From Edaphobacter sp. (GTDB lineage Bacteria > Acidobacteriota > Terriglobia > Terriglobales > Acidobacteriaceae): a stretch of DNA of 64,000 nucleotides. The stretch lies in contig JAOAPB010000069.1 in the NCBI GenBank assembly GCA_025462645.1, positions 124,001 to 188,000 on the forward strand. The letters run 5' to 3'. This document shows, in pieces, positions 20,201 through 28,726 of the stretch. The notes under the pieces were generated by a model. It did not search any database, was not told the DNA's origin, and saw nothing but the letters and a program-made list of their open reading frames with translations. Made by a program: the position numbers and the translations under genes. The number at the start of each line of letters is the position of its first letter. Positions within the stretch are counted from its first letter, which is position 1.

Positions 20201-20277
20201 CCGAGTGCCGCTTCTTGTTCCCTATCCCAACCCAACAACAACGTCATCCCGACCGTAGCAACGGACACCCGTTTCCG

Positions 20278-20947
20278 CTAATGGGCACCACTCGCCTCGA
20301 CGAGCTCCTCAACCGCATCCGGGACATCCGCTCCAGCGAGCGCCTCTTCTACCAGAAGATCACCGACATCTACGCTCTCAGCATCGACTACGACAGCGAC
20401 GCCAACCTCACCCGCACCTTCTTCCAGACCGTCCAGAACAAGATGCACTTCGCCGCCCACGGACACACTGCCGCCGAAGTCGTCCGCAAACGTGCCGATG
20501 CCAATCGTTCCAATATGGGCCTGACCAATTGGAAGATGCGTCCGCTGGCCAATCCGCAAGACCGATGTATCCGTCGCGAAGAACTATCTCACTCAATCTG
20601 AGCTGCAGTCCCTCAATCTTGTTGTGTCAGCTTATCTCGACTTCGCCGAGCTCCAGGCAAGCAATCACCGCCCTATGTACATGCGCGACTGGATTGCCAA
20701 ACTGGATGACTTCCTTCGCCTGAGCGAACGCGAGATCCTAAGCAACGCGGGCACCATCTCCCACAAAACTGCCGAACTCCACGCCGCACGTGAGTTCCAG
20801 AAATACGACGACCTCCGGCTCCAATAAGAAGCCGATACGCCAAGCCACTTCGATCACGTCGTCACAGAAGTCAAGCAACTAGCCGCTGCGCCCAAAGCTC
20901 CGCAGCCTCGACGGAAAGTACCCTTCAAACGGCGTAGTACCACGTAG
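20278..20947 (+). pseudogene. RhuM-family (virulence protein RhuM-like) pseudogene, 5'-truncated, frameshifted, with an in-frame stop
   Basis: LDELLNRIRDIRSSERLFYQKITDIYALSIDYDSDANLTRTFFQTVQNKMHFAAHGHTAAEVVRKRADANRSNMGLTNWK | frame change | KTDVSVAKNYLTQSELQSLNLVVSAYLDFAELQA..HRPMYMRDWIAKLDDFLRLSEREILSNAGTISHKTAELHAAREFQKYDDLRLQ * EADTPSHFDHVVTEVKQL. Confidence 0.85.
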
Positions 20948-20985
20948 AACACGCACCGCGCGGTACTCTCGTGCTCCCTCGTACC

Positions 20986-21465
20986 TCATGCGGAACTTAC
21001 CCGCGCCAACATCTCCCCCACCGTTCGCCCCAGCACAGGATGCATCATCTCCGGCGCGATCTCCGCCAGAGGCTCCAGCACAAACCTTCTCTCCTGCATC
21101 GCAGGATGCGGGAGCGACAACTCCTCCGTCGCCATCACCGCCTGCCCATACAGCAGCAGGTCCAAATCGATCACTCGAGGCCCCTTCTCCACCGCCCCCA
21201 CCCGGTCCCGCCCCATCGACTGCTCCACCTCAAGCAACCCACGCAACAATTCATGCGGCGGCAGCTCCGTCTCCAGCAGCAGCGCCGCATTCAGAAACCT
21301 CGGCTGATCCCGATACCCCACCGGCTCCGTGTCGTACATCGACGACACCGCCCTCACCTCGCCGAGCCCCCGAAGCCGCTTCACCGCCTCCCGCAGATTC
21401 GCCTCTCGGTCGCCAAACCCCGACTCCAGATTCGACCCCAGCGCAATCGCAGCAAGCTCCCTCAC
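20986..21465 (-). CDS. folK: 2-amino-4-hydroxy-6-hydroxymethyldihydropteridine diphosphokinase
   Basis: AIALGSNLES..., YDTEPVGYRDQPRFLNAALLLET, GPRVIDLDLLLYG. Confidence 0.95.
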   Translation of the reverse strand: MRELAAIALGSNLESGFGDREANLREAVKRLRGLGEVRAVSSMYDTEPVGYRDQPRFLNAALLLETELPPHELLRGLLEVEQSMGRDRVGAVEKGPRVIDLDLLLYGQAVMATEELSLPHPAMQERRFVLEPLAEIAPEMMHPVLGRTVGEMLARVSSA

Positions 21466-21570
21466 CGCTGCACCAGAAATGGTGCACGCGAAGCAAAATC
21501 AACCATACAAATCACCACACCTTGTCCATGATCTCCAACCAGACAACCACCCGCTGCACCACGAAAATGA

Positions 21571-22485
21571 CTAGGCATGCATGGGTTGCAGCGCAGCCGC
21601 CACCATCTCCGGCTCAACTACTTCATCATACCCATGCGCCAGCTCCCACGCCGAGCGGTCCCGCATAAGTCGTTGCACAAGAGCAGTATGCATCGCATGA
21701 CCCGCTCTCTCGGCCACCACCCGGCCCTGTATCCGCCGTCCCGCCAGCGCCAGATCCCCAATTAAATCCAAAACCTTGTGTCTCACAAACTCATCTGCAA
21801 ACCGAAGTGGCCCATTTTCAATACCTTGCCGCGAAAGAATAATGGCACTCTCGTCCGAAACCCCACGAATCAGCCCCATATCCCGCAACATAGCCTCATC
21901 CTCTTTAAACCCGAAGGTCCGCGCCGGTGCAATCAACCTCACATAGTCCCCAGTCGCCAGATCACCTGTAAATGTCTCATAACCAATGGGTTGAGGGAAG
22001 TCAATCGTATACTGAATCCCATATCCCGAGCCCGGATAGACCCCGATAAACTTCGACCCCTCCCGAACCTCCACCTCCTTCAAAATTTTAAGGTACTCCC
22101 GCTTCCGCCGCTGCTGCTTAAGTCCAACAGAATGAAAGGCTTGCACATACGGCAGAGCGCTCCCATCCAGGATCGGAACCTCCAGATTGTCCACCTCGAC
22201 AATCACGTTATCCACACCAAACCCAATTAAAGCCGAAAGCAGATGCTCAGTCGTTGAAATCAGGACACTTCCGCGCATCAGGCTCGTCGCATAACTCACC
22301 TTGGCGACATTCCGCCCGGTCGCGGCAATTTCAAAATTATCTAAGTCTGTGCGTCTAAAGACGATACCGGATCCAGCCGGGGCTGGCACCAATCGCATCG
22401 AGACCAGCGCCCCACTATGCAGGCCAACGCCACTGAACTCTATCTCGGATCGAATTGTTCGCTCAAAATGAGCTTCGAGTGCCAC
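21571..22485 (-). CDS. lpxC: UDP-3-O-acyl-N-acetylglucosamine deacetylase
   Basis: ERTIRSEIEFSGVGLHSG, TEHLLSALIGFGVDNVIVEVD, FADEFVRHKVLDLIGDLALAG. GTG start at VALEAHFERT inferred, preceded by GGGAGAT; the given ORF extends to 22575. Confidence 0.95.
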   Translation of the reverse strand: MALEAHFERTIRSEIEFSGVGLHSGALVSMRLVPAPAGSGIVFRRTDLDNFEIAATGRNVAKVSYATSLMRGSVLISTTEHLLSALIGFGVDNVIVEVDNLEVPILDGSALPYVQAFHSVGLKQQRRKREYLKILKEVEVREGSKFIGVYPGSGYGIQYTIDFPQPIGYETFTGDLATGDYVRLIAPARTFGFKEDEAMLRDMGLIRGVSDESAIILSRQGIENGPLRFADEFVRHKVLDLIGDLALAGRRIQGRVVAERAGHAMHTALVQRLMRDRSAWELAHGYDEVVEPEMVAAALQPMHA

Positions 22486-22637
22486 GAATCGAGATCTCCC
22501 GCAAATCCATTTTGTCGAGATTACAAGCAGATCGCTATCTGTCGATGTGGTAAAAAAACCACACTTTGTCGACATCGCTCACTTTTTCTCTTCGCCAACT
22601 TTAAGACTAAGCCATTCATCTGCTATAACATACGTCC

Positions 22638-23771
22638 ATGGACTCCAAAGCGATTCTCCATCATGTCGAAACGAAGTCGGAGTGGATACGGACTAGTCTT
22701 CGCGAGCTTGTACTCCAGGAATCGCCAAGTGAAGACAGGATGGCAGTTAACGCTGCAATGGCGATTGCCGAGCGTCTAGCCGCGGATTTCGGGGGGAGGG
22801 TTAGACGGCATAAACAAAAAAATTTTGGCGACGTTTTTGAGCTCCGTTTTGGCTCCCGCTCTTCCCGTAAACCATTGCTTTTATTAGGACATCTGGACAC
22901 AGTGTGGCCGATGGGGACGCTTGCGGAGATGCCTTGGCGGGAAGAAAAAGGGCGGTATTGGGGGCCGGGAGTGCTCGATATGAAGGCCGGGGTCGTGATG
23001 GCTCTTGCCGCCGTAAGTACATTACAGGAGTTGAAGTTAGCCCGTCCTATCACCCTGCTTTTGAATAGCGAGGAGGAGGTGGGGAGTCCGGTTTCTCGGG
23101 CAATTACGGAAAAATTGGCGTTGGAGTCGGCTGCGGTATTTGTTCTTGAACCGGCGCAGGGGCTGGCCTACAAGACCGCTCGCAAGGGCGTAGGCCATTA
23201 TAATGTTGAAGTTACGGGTGTTGGAGCACACAGCGGCGTCGACTTTCAGAAGGGTCACTCCGCGGTTCTGGAGCTGGCGAAGCTAGTCCAGACCATGTCA
23301 AACTTCACCAATTTAGAGCGCAAATTGACGGTCAATTGTGGTGTTGTTGCTGGTGGAACGCGGTCAAATGTCGTCGCTTCGCACGCACACGCAGAGGTCG
23401 ACGTCCGAATCGCGAAGGCGAGCGATGCCGCTTATGTGGAAAAGCTGTTTCGCGGCCTCAAGGTCTCCGACCCACACTGCAAGCTGACCGTTACAGGCGG
23501 AATCAACAGGCCTCCGATGGAGCGCAAGACCGGGACGATCGCCCTGTTCAAGAAGGCGCGTAAGCTGGCCGCCGAGATCGGCTTCGAACTCGACGAGGCT
23601 GCGACGGGCGGCGGCTCGGATGGCAACTTCACAGCCGCACTGGGCGTTCCGACGCTCGATGGAATGGGCGCTGTCGGCGAGGGAGCCCATGCCTCGCATG
23701 AGCACGTTGTGATTGAGCACCTTGTCCCACGGACGGCTCTGCTGGCCGCGATGATCGCCAGCGTTGAGTAG
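22638..23771 (+). CDS. M20 family metallopeptidase (carboxypeptidase G2-like)
   Basis: LLLGHLDTVWPMGTLAEMPW, GVLDMKAGVVMAL, LNSEEEVGSP, GVGAHSGVDFQKGHSAV, GGGSDGNFTAALGVPTLDGMGAVGEGAHASHEHV. Confidence 0.93.
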   Translation: MDSKAILHHVETKSEWIRTSLRELVLQESPSEDRMAVNAAMAIAERLAADFGGRVRRHKQKNFGDVFELRFGSRSSRKPLLLLGHLDTVWPMGTLAEMPWREEKGRYWGPGVLDMKAGVVMALAAVSTLQELKLARPITLLLNSEEEVGSPVSRAITEKLALESAAVFVLEPAQGLAYKTARKGVGHYNVEVTGVGAHSGVDFQKGHSAVLELAKLVQTMSNFTNLERKLTVNCGVVAGGTRSNVVASHAHAEVDVRIAKASDAAYVEKLFRGLKVSDPHCKLTVTGGINRPPMERKTGTIALFKKARKLAAEIGFELDEAATGGGSDGNFTAALGVPTLDGMGAVGEGAHASHEHVVIEHLVPRTALLAAMIASVE

Positions 23772-23798
23772 CAGGACACTCACTTAGCCTGGGTTCGA

Positions 23799-24383
23799 TC
23801 AGCCCAGTTTGGCGCGGGCCTCTTCGAGGAGAGTGATCGTACGTGCTATGGGCAGGCCGACGACGTTGAAGTAGCAGCCCTCGATACGCGGAATCCAGCG
23901 CGCCGCATAGCCCTGGATCGCGTAGGCTCCGGCCTTGTCGAGCGGTTCGCCGGTGGCGACGTACTCGGCGATCTCCGACTCCTTCAGAACGTTGAATGTG
24001 ACCTGGGTGATCTCCACGTCACTGATGGTTTTAGACCGACTGGCGGCGCCTATGCCGGTGAGGACGGCATGGGTGCGGCCTGAGAGGAGCTGCAACATGC
24101 GATAGGCATCCTCAGGGCTGGCAGGCTTGCCCAGGATGTGGCCATCGCTAACGACACAGGTATCGGCACCGAGGACGATGAGCGGGTCGGCAGGGGTGTC
24201 TGCCGACTGATGGAAGGCCCAGACTGCCTGGGCCTTCTCTTCCGCAAGGCGTTGGACGTAGGCAGCGGCGATCTCGTGCGGCAGGTGGTCTTCATTGATA
24301 TCGGCGGACTCTACCGTGAAGGTCAAGCCTGCCTGCGCGAGCAGTTCACGACGGCGAGGAGAAGATGAGGCGAGGATGAGCAT
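23799..24383 (-). CDS. maf: Maf-family nucleotide pyrophosphatase
   Basis: LILASSSPRRRELLAQAGL; VLGADTCVV; SGRTHAVLTGI; YAIQGYAARWIPRIEGCYFNVVGLP. Confidence 0.96.
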   Translation of the reverse strand: MLILASSSPRRRELLAQAGLTFTVESADINEDHLPHEIAAAYVQRLAEEKAQAVWAFHQSADTPADPLIVLGADTCVVSDGHILGKPASPEDAYRMLQLLSGRTHAVLTGIGAASRSKTISDVEITQVTFNVLKESEIAEYVATGEPLDKAGAYAIQGYAARWIPRIEGCYFNVVGLPIARTITLLEEARAKLG

Positions 24384-24409
24384 GGCAGTTTAATGTTCGT
24401 GGTACGGGA

Positions 24410-25318
24410 CTATGCTTTGGTCTTTTCGACGGTAATGTGAGCCTGCATGATATGGGTTTTGCCGGGTGCGAGTGTGACGGCATTCGCCGCGGCGTTGACG
24501 GTCTCTACGCAGACCATCTCGTGCCACTCATCGGGGCCCATGTCGGGCAGCTCCTTCCATGGGTTGAAGACGACCGTGGTGTTGGAGTCTGTCTTAGCCA
24601 CGGTGATGTTGCGTCTGCCGGCGACGTCGTGGATCACGCAGGTAGCTGCCGTATTGCAGTAGACGCGGTCTGTGAAGCCGGTAAAGGTGAGGGGAGCATT
24701 AGCCGAAGGCTTCTCGCGCATGTTGTCGGTCTTGTCGATGAAGGGCGTTGGCTCAAGCCCGGTGACAGTGACCTCATGAACATCGACGACTTCAAAGTAG
24801 GTGTGGAAGGCCTCTTCGAAGACCAGCGGGGCGGCTGCGTCGTTGGCAACAGCGAGCTGCATGGTGAGGCTATGGCCGATGGTGAGTTGAAAGGCGAGGC
24901 GGAAGTGGTCGAAGCCCATGTCACGGCTCATCTGCGTTGGGGTGAGCGTGAAGGTGAGGTGGAGGTCGTCGCCCGAGAGCGCGGCGAAGGCCAACGTCCA
25001 ATCCTGCAATCGAGCGAAGCCGTGGGAGGGCCCGGGCTGACCTTTGTAGCGGTTGGGGTTTCGATCTATCGCAAACCAGGGGAATGCGATAGGCACGCCT
25101 CCGCGGATGGGTTTGCCAGGTTCGAAGTCGCTCTTGCGGCTCATGAAGATGACCGGCTGCTGGCCGGTTGGCTGCCATGCGGCAAGGTGTGCGCCTTGCA
25201 GATAGATGGTGGCCTTTGCCGCAGGTGTAGTCACGTTGGCACGGGTGAGACCGTTATGCTCGTCGAAGGAGAGGATGCCTGGGATGGCGAAGTGATCATT
25301 GAGTTGAGTGAGATCCAT
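24410..25318 (-). CDS. D-hexose-6-phosphate mutarotase (aldose 1-epimerase-like)
   Basis: QGAHLAAWQPTGQQPVIFMSRKSDFEPGKPIRGGVPIAFPWFA; SHGFARLQDW; EEAFHTYFEVVDVHEVTVTGL. Confidence 0.92.
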   Translation of the reverse strand: MDLTQLNDHFAIPGILSFDEHNGLTRANVTTPAAKATIYLQGAHLAAWQPTGQQPVIFMSRKSDFEPGKPIRGGVPIAFPWFAIDRNPNRYKGQPGPSHGFARLQDWTLAFAALSGDDLHLTFTLTPTQMSRDMGFDHFRLAFQLTIGHSLTMQLAVANDAAAPLVFEEAFHTYFEVVDVHEVTVTGLEPTPFIDKTDNMREKPSANAPLTFTGFTDRVYCNTAATCVIHDVAGRRNITVAKTDSNTTVVFNPWKELPDMGPDEWHEMVCVETVNAAANAVTLAPGKTHIMQAHITVEKTKA

Positions 25319-25488
25319 ATAGATAGCCAGTGTAGATGACTGCAGGGATTCAGGTCAGCAAGCGACCTTTGACTAGAGCCCGGCGAACCGGCGACCACTT
25401 ATGGTTCCACTTTGCGATGCTGGACTATCATTTGTTCTGAGATTGCTCTGGGAATTGTTCTGGGATCTGCTCTGGCGGAGATTCTCTT

Positions 25489-26082
25489 ATGAGACAAGCT
25501 GCTTTGGGTTTTCGCGCTCATTCGGGATGGACCGCCCTCGTAGCGATATCACTCGACGAGGGCTCTCCTCAAGTTCTTCTTCGTATGCGTCCTCACCTCG
25601 TTGAGACCTTCACCTATGAATTTCGCCAGCCATATCACACTGCGGAGAAGATGCCGATTGCCGAGGCCCGAGCGTTCCTATTGCGCGTACAGGCCGAAGC
25701 AAGACATCTGGCCTACAAGGCTGTCCACTCCGTCCAGACGAGCCTTCAGAAGCAAGGCTATGAACTGAGGCATTGCGGCCTTCTTCTCGCCTCCGGAAGG
25801 CTACTCCCGAGTCTCGCTCAAATTCTGGCATCTCATGCCCTGATTCACACTGCCGACGGGGAACTCTTTCGTGAAGCACTGCTCCACGCAAGTAAGCGCT
25901 GCGGCTTCGAGGTGTTTATCGCTAAAGAGAGAGAGTTGCTCGAGACGGCCTCCCATGCTCTTCACCAACCGTCTAAAGAGCTTGCTCCTCGTCTTGCCGA
26001 TCTCGGATTCCCTCTTGGTCCTCCGTGGTCGCAAGACGAAAAATTCGCTGCCCTTGTCGCCTGGCTCTCTCTCTTATCGTGA
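25489..26082 (+). CDS. Conserved hypothetical protein
   Basis: 198-codon ORF with coherent protein-like composition; no recognised family. Confidence 0.6.
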   Translation: MRQAALGFRAHSGWTALVAISLDEGSPQVLLRMRPHLVETFTYEFRQPYHTAEKMPIAEARAFLLRVQAEARHLAYKAVHSVQTSLQKQGYELRHCGLLLASGRLLPSLAQILASHALIHTADGELFREALLHASKRCGFEVFIAKERELLETASHALHQPSKELAPRLADLGFPLGPPWSQDEKFAALVAWLSLLS

Positions 26083-26124
26083 AGCGATATCGTCACAGCA
26101 GGGACTGCTGGCGAGCAACTAAAT

Positions 26125-26931
26125 CTAGATCTGAGAGTAAGTCGTCGGACTCAGGATCAGGTTCGAGACATTGCTCACGATCGATTCGAAGTTATATCTG
26201 GGCGAGCCCGATAGCTTCTTCCAGTCGGGATCGTTGCGGAAGTGATCCCAACCAGCGTTCAGCTCTGCCATGTCGGCGAAGGTGAGCATATAGGTGAGAC
26301 TAGGCATGCGGGGACCGATGAGCGTGTCGCCGTAGAAGACCTGTCCACAACCGGCGCGCTGGAAGAAATCGAACTCTCCGTGGTGGAACATCTCGACCTT
26401 GCGGATGTGGTCCTGGCTGCTGGGGCTCTCGTAGGTACGGAGCTGGAAGATGCGCTTACCCTGCTTCGCCGTGGCTGCGGGTACCGTCAGCTTCGGCCAG
26501 CCTTCGAAGGCGATGAGCAGCGAGCTCTCGGCCCGCTGGAAGGCAGGCGCGGTAGCGGGCGCATTCCAGAAGGGCTCGGCGGCTTTCATGAAGACTTCAT
26601 CTTTCGTGAGCCGCAGCTCGGCTGTGGCCAAAGCTTCGAGGTTGGCGCTGGGGAGCAGCAGGTACAGCGTAGGTGTCTCGGGACCGAAGTCAAGGTGGAA
26701 TGCACCAACTGGCGCGATGCCGAGCCGGTTGAGCGCCGGGATGAGAGCGTTGGCCACGTAGCCCTCGGTGAGCTTGGTCTGCGGACCGGACTGCAGATGG
26801 TACTTGCGAATCTCGTAGTACTCGCGGGGTTTGCCAGCAGACGTTTGGGCTTGAGACTGGGCCGAAGCCTGATTGGTGAGAGCAAAAGCCGATGCAGCAA
26901 GGGACGTGGTCAAAAAGTCACGTCTTTCCAT
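26125..26931 (-). CDS. NIPSNAP-family protein, Tat/Sec-exported
   Basis: MERRDFLTTSLAASAFALTNQASAQ signal; YEIRKYHLQSGPQTKLTEGYV and FQLRTYESPSSQDHIRKVEMFHHGEFDFFQRAGCGQVFYGDTLIGPRMPSLTYMLTFADM. Confidence 0.85.
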   Translation of the reverse strand: MERRDFLTTSLAASAFALTNQASAQSQAQTSAGKPREYYEIRKYHLQSGPQTKLTEGYVANALIPALNRLGIAPVGAFHLDFGPETPTLYLLLPSANLEALATAELRLTKDEVFMKAAEPFWNAPATAPAFQRAESSLLIAFEGWPKLTVPAATAKQGKRIFQLRTYESPSSQDHIRKVEMFHHGEFDFFQRAGCGQVFYGDTLIGPRMPSLTYMLTFADMAELNAGWDHFRNDPDWKKLSGSPRYNFESIVSNVSNLILSPTTYSQI

Positions 26932-27056
26932 GAAACCTCCAGGTAGATAGGCGTACCGCAAACACAGGATAAGAGTTCCTCTGAAGGATACAGATTTATG
27001 TGAGCGTGTGTGGCAGGGGCGAGAAAATATCGAATCGACCACCATAAGCAGCCTTT

Positions 27057-27671
27057 ATGCTTAAAGGCATCATGCGTCGTCTATTGCTCGGTTTGCTGCT
27101 TCTCTTTGCAGTTGTGTTCACCACGGTTTGCACGGCCTCTGCCACGGAGATGAAGATCTCAGCGAAAGCTTTGGAGCGCACACTGCGGACTCAGCTCTTC
27201 AATGGACCGGAGGGTCGATACTATATGCGAGGCGACGCCAGCTCGACCTGCTATGTCTACGCCGACTCTCCGCACGTCTCATTCGTGCAGGACCGCATCG
27301 TGGTCCATGTCCACACGAAAGCCAAGCTTGGGACCGGTGTGCGTGGTGCCTGTATCGGCGTCTCGCTCACCAGGGATGCCGATGTCTCCATGATTCCAAA
27401 TGCGGAGGGCGAGACGATCGGCTTTCGCGACGCTCGCATCGAACAACTCAGCGATTCCAGAGAGCTGAACTTTCTGCTCGTCCCATTTTTGAGCCGCAAG
27501 CTGCCACAGCAGATGAAGGTGAATGCGGCAGACCTGATGCGGCAACTACTCAGTCGCTCCGCCGAAACCACCGGCTACGCGCTCTCGCTGAGCTCGCTCA
27601 AGATTCATTCCATGATCGTTCAAGGGGAGTTGCTGGTCGTCGACATCGACGCGGGAATGAACGTCAATTGA
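27057..27671 (+). CDS. Secreted protein of unknown function
   Basis: Signal peptide (MRRLLLGLLLLFAVVFTTVCTASA); Cys pair; no family recognised. Confidence 0.6.
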   Translation: MLKGIMRRLLLGLLLLFAVVFTTVCTASATEMKISAKALERTLRTQLFNGPEGRYYMRGDASSTCYVYADSPHVSFVQDRIVVHVHTKAKLGTGVRGACIGVSLTRDADVSMIPNAEGETIGFRDARIEQLSDSRELNFLLVPFLSRKLPQQMKVNAADLMRQLLSRSAETTGYALSLSSLKIHSMIVQGELLVVDIDAGMNVN

Positions 27672-28709
27672 GTCCGGTAGCTTCTCCTGCTCCGAGCTGA
27701 GTTTTGCCAATGTCTTTGCATCCTCGCCAGGCAACATCATCTGCACCGTGTCCTTGGGCATCGCAAAGCGGCCGTTGGTGAGGTAGGTCACCACCATCAC
27801 CGCTGTGAGCTCCGGGTGCAGCGCCGCCAGGGGAACAACGTACTTCTTAGACTTCACCAACGCCTCCACGACGCCATCGGTGGAGTGGCTGCGTGTGATG
27901 CTTCCGGGCACCTGCGGAATTACGAATGTCGAAAACGCGAGATCCGGATGGCGCTTTGCGAACTTCGTCAGGGACCGCGCTACCTGCTTGGGGGTCGTCA
28001 TCCCCAGGTCCACTAAAAAGTTCCGGCGTATCGCGTGGGGATAGTACGTGTTCAACAGGGTGCGTGAGAAATCGGCGCAGTTGTGAAAAAACAGATTGAA
28101 GTGGCTCACATTGCGGCTGTCATTGAACTTCGCGATGAAGTGCTCATCTTGCTGCTGCGTCGTCTCGATCTGAAAGCCGTAGATCTTCCGGTCGTAGGAT
28201 GAGCCGACGAGCTGAACCCATTCGCCTTCAGAAACCTTGCCTGCATCCTCCCCCTTGGTCACAACATCCGGCGCGAAGTGCAGCAGATACCTGCGACGAT
28301 AGGCATCGCGTAATTGCTCCCGGAGTAGTGCGTCGGCTGAAGCGGGCACATCTTCGAGACGCTCTACCGCATACAGATAAGGAAGGAGTGGAATCGCGAG
28401 CCAGTCGTAGCCATTGATCTTGTGGTAGCGGCTGATGACGACGCCAGCCTCGTCGGACCGACAAGGTCGCAGTTGTGTGGGTGAGGCAGCACAGATATGG
28501 TTCAGATATACAGCCGCATGTCCTGTCGGATTGATGCTGCCGAACCCGCCATAGGGCTCTTCCATCAAGAAAGCCGCATCGGCCCTGGCTCGCGCTGCAT
28601 TGCACACTAACAGCAGCAAAGAAATGAATGCCACACCTGACCGGTGTTTAAGTTTTCCCGGCATTGTCATTAGACGCAAATTACGCAGGCGCGGTTTGCC
28701 CGGTTCCAT
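27546..28709 (-). CDS. Secreted protein of unknown function, possible DUF4105-like papain-fold domain
   Basis: AAFLMEEPYGGFGSINPTGHAAVYLNHIC, ..RNVSHFNLFFHNCADFSRTLLN (His/Cys-containing motif). 3' end overlaps the convergent ORF 27057..27671. Confidence 0.6.
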   Translation of the reverse strand: MEPGKPRLRNLRLMTMPGKLKHRSGVAFISLLLLVCNAARARADAAFLMEEPYGGFGSINPTGHAAVYLNHICAASPTQLRPCRSDEAGVVISRYHKINGYDWLAIPLLPYLYAVERLEDVPASADALLREQLRDAYRRRYLLHFAPDVVTKGEDAGKVSEGEWVQLVGSSYDRKIYGFQIETTQQQDEHFIAKFNDSRNVSHFNLFFHNCADFSRTLLNTYYPHAIRRNFLVDLGMTTPKQVARSLTKFAKRHPDLAFSTFVIPQVPGSITRSHSTDGVVEALVKSKKYVVPLAALHPELTAVMVVTYLTNGRFAMPKDTVQMMLPGEDAKTLAKLSSEQEKLPDSIDVHSRVDVDDQQLPLNDHGMNLERAQRERVAGGFGGATE

Positions 28710-28726
28710 GGGGCAGCAAACCGTGT

